From Ryuthela nishihirai (Eukaryota > Arthropoda > Arachnida > Araneae > Heptathelidae), in assembly GCA_038380435.1 (NCBI GenBank), contig JAWZYU010000017.1:24489283-24553282 (forward strand): a DNA stretch of 64,000 bases. The letters are read 5' to 3'. Shown here in pieces: positions 55,861 to 64,000 of this stretch. Position 1 is the stretch's first letter; the number at the start of each line of letters is the position of its first letter. The notes below the pieces were generated by a model. That model saw only the letters and a list, made by a program, of their open reading frames with translations. It did no database searches and was not told the origin of the DNA. The translations under genes and the position numbers were made by a program.

Positions 55861-56394
55861 GAAAATGCTGGAATGAATTTTATGGTTGTTTGGAATATAG
55901 AAATCATTGGTAAAATTTTGGCATTTTTGTGTTTGAGTAGTTAGAACATCTCTCCCCCCATTGCTCTCCCCCAAAAAGTGTTATTTCTTTCTTTTGTTAT
56001 AGTTGAGAGTAAAAGTACTAAAGAAACCTAATACAATAAAATAATACTAAATAAAATAAGATAAATAATATTAAGAACAAATCAAATCCAATGACATAAA
56101 TAGAGTTAAACCTCCACGAAATGCAGAAACTTATACCTGCAACTATGCAAGTTGCAGTAGAGAAATGATTACATATAATAATAATGCTTCATACAAAAAA
56201 ACGAGGAATGGTTAGGAATTGCAATTTTTCCTTTATATACTGTATCTTCCAAGCACCAATATGGTTTTCTTAAAAGTAAGAAAGAATAAATTGAGTTTAA
56301 AATTGAATTTTAAAAGCAAGAAAAAACATTTATTTGATCCCTGAGCAAGAAATGTCATAGAAGGACTGGAGGAAATTTTTGAAACACATATTTA
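55861..56394. other. POMGNT1-like intron without recognised features
   Basis: AT-rich spacer between the hAT-like element and the reversed piggyBac-like copy. Confidence 0.4.
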
Positions 56395-57240
56395 TTCACC
56401 TTCCAGAGTGTACATCCATTATATAAAGTAACAGAAATTTGAAATGAGACACTTATGATGCCTATATCAGCTTTTAGTACAACACATGAAATTTCGATTT
56501 AAAAAAAAAAATTTCCATTTGAAAATTTTCTTACATATATTTCATAAAAATGCATTATTAATGCTTGAAAAATAGTACTTTATTTTTCTATTTGATGCAC
56601 ATTTTATTCAACTGTGATATAAATAATTTGTTAAAGCCATCTAATTGCCATTTCTTAGCAGCACTAGACAGTATTTCTGATTTGTTTACTTTATGCTGAA
56701 GCAACCCCTAATTTAAGCTCAGAAGTTTGATTTGAACTATTACCAATAAATTTTTTTAGAGTGTTGAATATCTCCTAAATCCTAACAAAAAATTTCTATT
56801 TCCAAAAGCGGAAAATTTTGGAAGTAATTACAAAGTACATACCTCTGTTTTCTCCCCTTGTTTTACACTCTTTTTCTGCCTTAAAAAATGTATATTAGTA
56901 TTCCTATAATTATTTTTATAATTTACATCATTTATCGTGGCATTCTATACATAGTTCCTGCTTCTGAAATCGAAACTATAACTAGATATATCTTGTGGAA
57001 GCTTCTAGAAGCCTCCTGAGGCTTGAAAGTAGGTCATGCCCAGAAAGAGCAGCTGTTAGTAATTAAATATGTTTGTCCGTTGTGTATCCCATATGGTCAT
57101 TGGCTTGATGAGGATTGTTTACTATTTGATCACCAAGTTAGTATTATATTTATACTTTTATACTTTTATAATTAAACCTTTATTTTAATTTCTGTATATT
57201 TCTTTTGATTTTATTTCTGTAGATTTACTGGTGATTGCCA
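56395..57240 (-). mobile_element. piggyBac-like element, copy 4 (reverse, partial)
   Basis: Left end ttcaccttccagagtgtac is a diverged terminal repeat. The next 600 bp match the right part of copies 1 and 2 in reverse (for example gccatctaattgccatttct, aagcaacccctaatttaagc). The right part matches copy 3 (gttagtattatatttatact). It lacks the second terminus. Confidence 0.65.
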
Positions 57241-57434
57241 CTCTTTTTTGACTTATGCTACATCAGACAATCACAACGGTGGCTTACAATTTGTTTCGAT
57301 ATTTTTCTGACATCACATTAGGTCTTATGTAAATTTTTCTTTTATTATTTCTTCATTTTGAAGTAAAAAACTCTGATCTTATTAATAATTATAATTTTAA
57401 TAGTTTCCTAAAAATGAATGAGGTCATGGATATG

Positions 57435-57760
57435 GGTTCGAGTCCCAGCTGGGTCAGCGTTGAGATTTATCTCCGCAAAATTCCCTGCCCTGCCCACGGT
57501 CAGTACGGGACACAGATGGGCTTGGAAAGACCGCCGTCCGTCGGATGGGACGTTAAGGCGTGGCCCCGTGTGTGGGAGAGCCATACCCTATGTACGTTAA
57601 AGAACTCGCTGGATGGCCTTGACGGGAGGCTATCATCTGTTTCCTAACAGCTGTTCCAGTGGGTCCCCTCCCCCAACCTTCTCTGAGCCTTCGGGGTCCA
57701 TGTGACCTGGCCATTTAGCCCATGGTGTGCAAAAAAGTGCCGCTCAGAGGTAAAACAACC
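57435..57760 (+). mobile_element. SINE A, head-truncated copy
   Basis: It starts within the B box (gggttcgagtcccagctggg) and otherwise runs to the standard tail (gctcagaggtaaaacaacc). Sequence is close to the young copies. It separates two piggyBac-like copies. Confidence 0.9.
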
Positions 57761-58137
57761 AAAATCAGAGATGTTGAATGTTTGCCAATTTTTGTCATGT
57801 TCCTTTTAGGTGCAAGAAAGGCTGCTGTTGTTGTTGTAGAGATGATGCTGCTGTTCTTTTTTTTTAAAAAAAACATCTTCGGGAAATTACATCATGCAGT
57901 CTGGAAAATTTTCTGTTATTCTTAACCCTTCCTGGATCCAGCCTGTAAAGCTTATTTACATCCAGAGGTCCAGCTATTTGTTCACTATGACCAGCCAAAA
58001 AAAAAAAAAATTGAACTTTTTTTGCCAAATAACTAATAAAGGAAATTATGGCATGTTATATGCCACACATTAATCAGCATTTAATTCTGGATTTTCTGAA
58101 AAACTAGTATTTAACAAAAAAGATGACTAGTTTTATT

Positions 58138-58868
58138 TTCATCATCATCATCACCATTCTCATCATCATCCTCAAGCAGCCATGGGTTATGGAGGTCCAA
58201 CCAGACAGTGCAATTTAGTTCTCCAAGCATATTTGTCCTGAGCTACATCTGCTGCATCTGGCCACTGTACACCAATTCTAACAAGGTTCTGTTTGACATT
58301 GTGTGCCCACTGCATCGTAGGTCTGAGGCCTTTAGGCACACTGTTCATAACCCTATTCACTAATCTATAATTATCCATATGGGCAACATTGCCAAACCAA
58401 TAGTCTCTCTCTGCACAATATGCTGCTTAACTCTTTAACACCCAAGAAATTTCAGAAAAGGGTAGAGGATATTAAAGACAAAGGAATAGCACTATTTGGA
58501 CAAGTCCATTTCAAAATGTCGACTGTTTTGGGCCATTATGGGCGTTAAAGGGTTAAAAGAGGTTGCCAACTCCTTTGCCTAACCACATCATTACTTAAGA
58601 AGTTGAATCACCTAATGCCCAAGATACTGCACAAGCATCTAGGATCAAAAGCATCAAGTTTCCTGTTATCTTCTTTACAAAGCTCCAAGTTTCACTATCA
58701 TAACGTCGGTTTAAACAGGCTTTTCTTGAAACCAACACTACCCTTTTGGGTAAAAGGGAACAGAGGAAACAAAATTATTTGAGTGATAAGTCTATGAAAC
58801 TCATTTCTGAAAGAAAAAAGTGCAGGATTAATATGAATCAACACTCTGCTAGTTGTAACAGATTGGTC
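58138..58868 (-). mobile_element. LINE with inverted 5' part (twin-priming structure)
   Basis: 58,138-58,703 is the LINE 3' end on the minus strand with its (ATG)n tail at left. 58,706-58,868 is an upstream LINE segment (tttaaacaggcttttcttga) in the opposite orientation. This is the layout of a 5'-inverted retrotransposition product. A TTAA MITE interrupts it at 58,431-58,552. Confidence 0.8.
58431..58552. mobile_element. 122-bp TTAA MITE nested in a LINE
   Basis: Ends CTCTTTAACACCC and GGGCGTTAAAGGG are inverted repeats. TTAA flanks both sides (58,427-58,430; 58,553-58,556). The empty site ctgcttaaaggaggttg is present in LINE copies such as 63,855. A second copy lies at 36.6 kb. TTAA target and size suggest piggyBac-mobilised MITE. 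Confidence 0.88.
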
Positions 58869-59371
58869 AGTCCTTTCCAAAATTGCCCTCCCACATGACT
58901 GATTTTGATGTCAAGGAATTCCTTTTGGTTTCCATGTCCAACACCTCATTCATTTTCAGGAAACGAAAGATCAAAATTTTTTTACTAGAAAATGAAGAAA
59001 TAATAAAAGAAAAATTAACATATAACCTAATATAATGTTAAATAAAATATCCACAGCAACAAGTTGTAAGCCAGTTACCCAATGTGACATAACTCTGCAA
59101 AAATCGATAAAAATCAATCTACGAAAGGGTCGATAATTTTTGGAAATAAAGTAAATCTGCAGAAATGAAAATCAGGGTTTAATTATAAAATAATAAAATA
59201 CTAACTTTATGCAGGGAGTTTATAATCCAATTTGTTGGGAGGAAGTATTTGATGTAAATCATCCACGTAAACTACGTAATTCACAAAGTTGCTGTGTCAA
59301 GGAGGTCTTTTTTGCTTTCATATTCAATACCTTATTCATTTTTTCAGGAAATGATATAGAATCAAAGTTTT

Positions 59372-59481
59372 TTTTACAAGAAATGAAAGAAATAATAAAA
59401 AGAAATATTAGCATATAACCTATAATAATATAAATCATATGTTAATATTTCTTTTTGTCATTTCTTTCATTTCTTGTAAAA
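59372..59481. repeat. Long hairpin with 45-nt arms
   Basis: Arms 59,372-59,416 and 59,437-59,481 are reverse complements with three mismatches around a 20-nt loop. They duplicate part of the internal piggyBac-like repeat unit (acaagaaatgaaagaaat) in inverted form. Confidence 0.88.
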
Positions 59482-60636
59482 TTAAAAGGAGCACTAAATG
59501 GAAAGGAGCAAAAAACTAAAATTCAAAGGAGTACTAAACTAAATTAAAAGTGTGATCTTAAATAATATCCACAACAACTTGTGAAGCTGGCTATATGATG
59601 TAGCATGACTCCAAAAGATTTATAGATTGGCCAACAGAAAAATCAATAATTTACAGAAATAAAATAAATCTGCAGAAATTAAAATGAAGGTTAATACTGA
59701 CTAGATGCATGGTCACATTATCTTATACCAGAGAAGAACTCTTTCTGTAAACATCCACTATAGAGCCACTTTACTGTATGTGTGAGCAATAACTAGGTAC
59801 ATAACTGCCTTGACATACTTTACAGGGCAGGGAGCTTCACAACAACTCTGAGCTTGCTTCCTCTTTCTAAGAAGGTTCATGTTATTTAAAGCTTCAGTTA
59901 GAGATAGGGAAAGTCGCATGGAATGCTGGGATAAATGATATAAATGATAAAAATTTTTTTTGTGAATGTTGAAATAGAATAATGCAGAAAAGAGTGTAAA
60001 AAAAAAAGCAGTATGTACTTTGTAAATTGCTTCCAAAATATACCATTTTTAAAAATAGCAGTTTTTTTGTTAACTTTTTGAAGATTTTTGAAAATTTAAA
60101 GAAAATTTTTTGATAATAGTTCCAATGAAATTTGTGAGCTTAAATCAGAAGGTTGCTTCAGCAAAGAGGAATGTTAACAAACAAATCAGCAATACCATTT
60201 AGCACTTCTAAGAAATGGCAATCAGATGGCTTTAATAAATTATTTATATTATAGTTTAATAAAGTGTGAATCAAATAAAAAGGAAAATATTATTTTTCAA
60301 ACTTGAATTGCATATTTTTAAAAGATATACCTTAAATTTTTTTGACTGGCAATTTTATGTTTTAAAAAATCAAAGTTTTTTGTGTTGTGCAAAAGATGTC
60401 TATTGACATCTTTGATCTCTCATTTCAGATCAATGTCTATGTTCATTGTCAATGTCTATGTTCATTGGTGACTCTGGAAGAGTTAATTAGCAATATTTAG
60501 ATATAGACAATGTATATTAGATGATAACTCAGTAATTACAGATTATTTTATCTGTAGTTACTTACTCAGCTAATAAAAGTATTTATACTAAAATTGATAT
60601 AAAATTTAGTACTTAACTACAAAACATATTTTACAG

Positions 60637-60746
60637 CATTTTATCCAAAGATGTGAATGGAGGAGGAAGAGGCATTAATGTTGTTGTGGTAGATAATATG
60701 ACGAGGAATGTGATTAAAGTCAGCCATTTTGACACTTATGAAAAGG
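60637..60746 (+). CDS. POMGNT1: POMGNT1-like glycosyltransferase, core of the PANDER/ILEI-like stem domain
   Basis: The 110-bp exon (acceptor tattttacag, donor gtaaga) encodes ILSKDVNGGGRGINVVVV, then DNMTRNVIKVSHFDTYEK. The GRGI.V.V.D..T..V.....FDTY pattern is the hallmark of the POMGNT1 stem domain (GRGIHVIVLN...FDTY in mammals). It is the strongest evidence for the gene's identity. It lies about 150 bp to the right of a piggyBac-like element occupying the long preceding intron (6.8 kb). Confidence 0.9.
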
Positions 60747-60934
60747 GTAAGAAGAAAGCATTAGTACAATTTTTTTTTTTAATTTTCGAAGTTTTATTCA
60801 TTCTTTAAAGTGAATTGATAGAAATAAGAATGCTATTAACAATAACAGCTGAATGAATAGTGAGAACAATGCCAGCACAGTGGCAAACATTAACTAATAT
60901 TTAATAATAGACAAACATTGGTAAACACCTGTAG

Positions 60935-61003
60935 TCTATGCATAGAGGGAATTGGGTATAGAAGAAAAATTGTCTTGAGCCAGGTGAGATACAAACCCAT
61001 GAT
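60935..61003 (-). mobile_element. Family D repeat, reverse copy
   Basis: Reads, on the minus strand, atgggtttgtatctcacctg followed by gctcaagacaatttttcttc. It matches the forward copy at 61,495-61,600. A tRNA-like B box is suggested (gggtttgtatc). It was split from its 5' part by the SINE A at 61,018. Confidence 0.5.
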
Positions 61004-61017
61004 TTCCTGGTAACAAA

Positions 61018-61342
61018 GTCCCAGCTGGGTCAGCATTGAGATTTATCTCTGCAAAATTCCCCACCCTGCTCACCGTCAGTAGGGGACACCGATGGGCTTG
61101 GAAAGGCCGCTGTCCACTGGATGGGATGTTAAGCTGTGGCCCTGTGTATGAGAGAGCCATACCCTGTGCACATTAAAGAACATGCTGGATGGCCGTGACG
61201 GGAGGCTACCATCTGTCTCCCAACCGCTGTTCCAGTGGGTCCCCTCCCCAACCTTCTCTGAGCCTTTGGGGTCCTTGTGACCTGGCCATTTACCCCATTG
61301 TGTGCAAAAAAGTGCTGCTCAGAGGTAAAATAACCCAATCCA
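61018..61342 (+). mobile_element. SINE A, 5'-truncated, with perfect 14-bp duplication
   Basis: Begins gtcccagctgggtcagcatt, just after the B box, and runs to aaaataacccaatcca. Flanked by ttcctggtaacaaa at 61,004-61,017 and 61,343-61,356. The truncated start with an intact duplication shows 5' truncation at insertion. Confidence 0.93.
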
Positions 61343-61494
61343 TTCCTGGTAACAAACCATATTTAGCCCTAAATGAGATGACTATATTGATGAGGCTATA
61401 TATATATTATCAACAATCAATGTTATTAAATAATTTGCAAATGTTTAAGAGAGAGAAATGCTATAAGCAGAATAAAGTTGTTAAGTTTGAAAAG

Positions 61495-61600
61495 TGCACA
61501 GCAGTCAGAGCATCTGACATGCTATTAGGAGGTGATGGGTTCATATCTCACCCTGCTCAAGACAATTTTTCCTCTATACTCAATAAATTAATTGATATGT
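61495..61600 (+). mobile_element. Family D repeat, forward copy
   Basis: Contains cagtcagagcatctgacatg, a possible tRNA-like A-box region, and gatgggttcatatctcaccc, a possible B box. It then shares ctcaagacaatttttcctct with the reverse copy at 60.9 kb. Probably a SINE; only two copies are seen. Confidence 0.5.
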
Positions 61601-61752
61601 TTAATAATTTTGTTTCATTGACTTCTATTTTTTTTAATGTTTTAAGTTTTTCATTACACATAACCATTTTTCATTACACATAACATGAAGTTTTATATTT
61701 ATTTTATGTACATAACTTTGTAAATGTAAAGCAAAATATATTTTATCTCTAG

Positions 61753-61837
61753 AATCTACTGCTCTGGAAACCTTGTTATTGACTCTCCGACCTGGTGATA
61801 TAGTTATTCTTTTAACTTTTGATGAGCCGACCAGAAA
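61753..61837 (+). CDS. POMGNT1: POMGNT1-like glycosyltransferase, last exon visible in the window
   Basis: The 85-bp exon (acceptor tttatctctag) encodes STALETLLLTLRPGDIVILL and TFDEPTR before an AA leftover at donor gtaggt (61,838). The phrase RPGDIV-x-L-x-x-x-DEP continues the stem domain; mammalian POMGNT1 has an equivalent x-PGRVLI-x-x-x-KDEG. A second GT four bases later (61,842) would follow an in-frame TAG, so 61,837 is preferred as the end. The glycosyltransferase catalytic domain (GT13 type) is not in the window. About 196 residues of the protein are covered by the seven secure exons. Confidence 0.85.
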
Positions 61838-61949
61838 GTAGGTATTATTAAGTCAAACTCTTATAATTTTTCTTTTTTTGTGAATATTTCGCTATAATAT
61901 TTTAGACGTTAATCAGTTTTCTCATTATTGACTTTTATTTAAAAAAAAT

Positions 61950-62100
61950 AAAATAAATAAATACCCCCTCAAGCAGCTGCTTGGCCACAGAGGTCTTGAC
62001 AGGAGCCTGTCAGTTTATATGCCACAGTAGAAGGTCTGAGAGGATGGCAGGACCTCAGCAGAAAAATGACACATACAGCCATGCCTTACCCGGGGCTCGA
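61950..62100 (-). mobile_element. SINE B, head-truncated
   Basis: From the ctcaagcagctgcttggcca tail to the ttacccggggctcga edge of the B box, where it ends. The body is near consensus. It follows the last visible POMGNT1-like exon by about 110 bp. Confidence 0.88.
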
Positions 62101-62787
62101 TAGTCAATGCATAATAGCTAAAATATGATGCTCTTGAAATGTTATAGAGTAAATATCTAAGAAATTACTAAATATTTAACCATAAATGAGATAGCTGTAT
62201 TGATGAGACTATAGATTAAAAAAAATTATCAACAATCAACTTTGATAAATCATTTGTTTGTAAATGTTTAAGATGTGATAAATGTTTTAAGCAAAAGATT
62301 CTCTTTAAGATGATACTAGAGAATAAAGTTACTAAATGTAAAAAAAGGTTATATTAAATTGCATAGTTTGAGTGTATTTTTAGTTGTGAGCTCCAAATAT
62401 TTTATATACTGAAACAAAATGTTTCTGACATAAAGTATTTTAAAACAGCAAAGATAAACATGAGAGATAGTAAGAGCATCTTTACACTGATAATAGATTA
62501 AAAATTTATATTTTTAACACATTATGTGGTATAATGACTTTTAAAAATAGAACACAATTATGTGAAGCAGATGTCTATGGTGTCACAAATCCAATTTATT
62601 CAGTTGTGTACTAATCCAATAGTATAGCAGAATTGCATTAAATAAAGAATAAAATTGCAAACAATTTTAAAATAATCGTTTTTTGCATATATTAAGAAAA
62701 ATATACAAGATGTTAGAAGAAACAATTTGCAATGGACATTGTCAATATCAAATAAAATTTCCTTAATAAAGATAGAACAACAAAGGA
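62101..62787. other. Intron after the last visible exon
   Basis: AT-rich POMGNT1-like intron without recognised features. Confidence 0.4.
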
Positions 62788-62798
62788 TACTGAATGTG

Positions 62799-63160
62799 TG
62801 GGGGTGGTTCAATCAGTAGTGTGCCAGGCTCATAATCTGCAGTCCCATGTTCAAGTCTCACTAGGGCTAGTGTTGAGATTTATCTCTGCAAAATCTCCAA
62901 CCTGCCCTCTGTCAGTAGGGGACACAATGGACTTAGAAAGGCTGCTATCCGTCAGATGGGATGTTAAGCTGTGGCCCCATGTGTGGGAGAGCCATATGTA
63001 ATGTGTGTACATTAAAGAACATACTGCATGGCCTCCTTACAGTTGTCCAGTGGGTTCCCTTCCCCCAACTTATTCTGAGCCCTCAGGGTCTTTGTGGCCT
63101 GGTCATTTAGCTCATTGTGTGCAAAAAAAAAGTACCACTCAGAGATAAAACAACCCAATG
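62799..63160 (+). mobile_element. SINE A with target-site duplication
   Basis: Head tgggggtggttcaatcagta with ccaggctcataatctgcag (tRNA-Met-like, CAT anticodon position kept), standard body and tail. Flanks: tactgaatgtg at 62,788-62,798 and tacttaatgtg at 63,161-63,171, one mismatch. Confidence 0.9.
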
Positions 63161-63567
63161 TACTTAATGTGAAGGATATAGTGTGCTGAAAAGTAGACTC
63201 ATTAGCTTTTTTTTACTTTGTGGAAAAGGTAATCACAAGTGACAATATTCTTAAGTTTCATTCTACAATAATTTCAGAAAATGTACCCAAGCATTTACTG
63301 TAAGGGGAATTTCACTACTTACTTTAGATGGAGTTACTAAGATGGAATCTCACTTTCCCAGGAGTGTTTTGAAGTGTGTCTAGACTGAGATTTCATTTAT
63401 CAGTGAATTCAATAAAGTGAATCAGTAGCTTGCCACTTCACTAATCTGAATTAATCCTCCTGGGTTTTTTTTCTCTCTGAGGATTTATCAAGAACACTAT
63501 GTACAGTATAAAGTTGAATTTTAATGAATTATGACTGCTTTAAGATTGATCACACTAAGGTGCTATT

Positions 63568-64000
63568 GTCATCATCATCATCATCATCCTCAAGCAGCCA
63601 TGAGCTACGGAGGTCCAACCAGACCGCTCAGTTTAGTTCTCCAAGCATATCTGTCCTGAGCTACATCTGCTGAATCCGGCCACTGCACACCAATTGTAAC
63701 AAGGTCCTGTTTGACATTGTCTGCCCACTGCATCCTAGGTCTCCCCCTCCTTCTGAGGCCTCTAGGCACACTGTTCATAACCCTATTCGCCAATCTATAA
63801 TTATCCATATGGGGAACATGGCCAAACCAGCGGAGTCTCTCTCTGCACAATATGCTGCTTAAAGGAGGTTGCAGACTCCTTTGCCTAAACTCATCATTAG
63901 TTACAAAGTTAAACCACCTAATACCCAAGATACTAGGTAAGCATCTAGAATCAAAAGCATCTAGTTTCCTGTTATCTTGTTTACACAGCATCCAAGTTTC
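63568..64000 (-). mobile_element. LINE (RTE-like), 3' end running off the window
   Basis: Tail catcatcatcatcatcctca at left; C-terminal codons with RGRPRMQWADNVKQDLVTIG on the minus strand and TLCKQ..RKLDAFDSRCLP to the right. It is well conserved with one small break. It supplies the empty-site reference for the TTAA MITE insertion (tgctgcttaaaggaggttgc). Confidence 0.92.

Larger units (their letters stand above)
57926..60482. mobile_element. piggyBac-like element, copy 2, with nested LINE
   Basis: TTAA at 57,922-57,925 then CCCTTCCTGGATCCAGCC; right end GTGACTCTGGAAGAG then TTAA at 60,483-60,486. The interior aligns with copy 1 (gccaaataactaataaagg...; ttaacatataacctaatata; agaaggttgcttcagcaaa). 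A LINE (58,138-58,868) is nested. It has three internal repeat units (about 58,905, 59,300, 59,640) and a 45-bp-arm hairpin (59,372-59,481). Confidence 0.78.

Noticed and set aside
57414..57647. 77-codon frame and similar frames at 43,690-43,946, 22,691-23,020 and 36,858-37,151
   Set aside because: All lie within SINE A, whose conserved middle is by chance open in several frames.
63279..63320. A possible next POMGNT1-like exon after tttcag at about 63,280
   Set aside because: The frame that fits the phase of exon 61,753-61,837 stops after eight codons and does not resemble the family.

Overview
This window is animal nuclear DNA, not bacterial or viral. It is AT-rich and intron-dominated, with split genes, GT-AG introns of about 0.4 to 18 kb, and dense layers of SINEs, LINEs and DNA transposons. 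The gene content (a PEST-family tyrosine phosphatase and a POMGNT1-like Golgi glycosyltransferase) and the repeats suggest an invertebrate, perhaps an arthropod. A chelicerate such as a horseshoe crab would fit, but that is a guess. All calls come from reading the sequence; no database search was run.

Two host genes are visible, arranged head to head. On the minus strand, four coding exons (26,897-26,995; 21,452-21,560; 8,345-8,421; 417-551) join in frame to give the first ~140 residues of a non-receptor protein tyrosine phosphatase of the PTPN12/18/22 type. It starts at an ATG near 26,995 and runs off the left edge. On the plus strand, seven exons from 41,566 to 61,837 join in frame into the N-terminal region of a type II membrane protein with a PANDER/ILEI-like stem domain. 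It is best explained as POMGNT1, the enzyme that adds GlcNAc to O-mannose on alpha-dystroglycan. Its catalytic part lies beyond the right edge. A phase-compatible first coding exon is proposed at 35,216-35,249. The ~8 kb between the two starts (27.0-35.2 kb) should hold both promoters but is full of transposon debris. A THAP-type zinc-finger first exon is also visible at 32,012-32,082, inside an insertion that splits a LINE.

Most of the rest is mobile DNA. (1) One LINE family (APE endonuclease plus reverse transcriptase, RTE-like) has nine copies; the best is at 18.0-21.2 kb, with a 597-codon open RT frame. (2) SINE family A is ~390 bp with a tRNA-Met-like head; several copies have clear target-site duplications. 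(3) SINE family B is ~200 bp with a tRNA-Ser/Leu-like head; its 3' end resembles the LINE 3' end. (4) A large non-autonomous piggyBac-like family (TTAA target, ends CYCTTCC...) has two end-to-end copies, two partial copies and fragments. (5) There are also Tc1-like transposons (39.2 and 52.4 kb), mariner/Tc1 fragments, pogo/Tigger-like MITEs, hAT-type elements and a 122-bp TTAA MITE. (6) An LTR-like pair of direct repeats, minisatellites and long hairpins complete the picture.

Insertions are heavily nested: SINE A inside a LINE, a TTAA MITE inside a LINE inside a piggyBac-like element, and SINE B inside piggyBac-like, pogo-like and hAT-like elements. This gives a partial relative chronology of the families.
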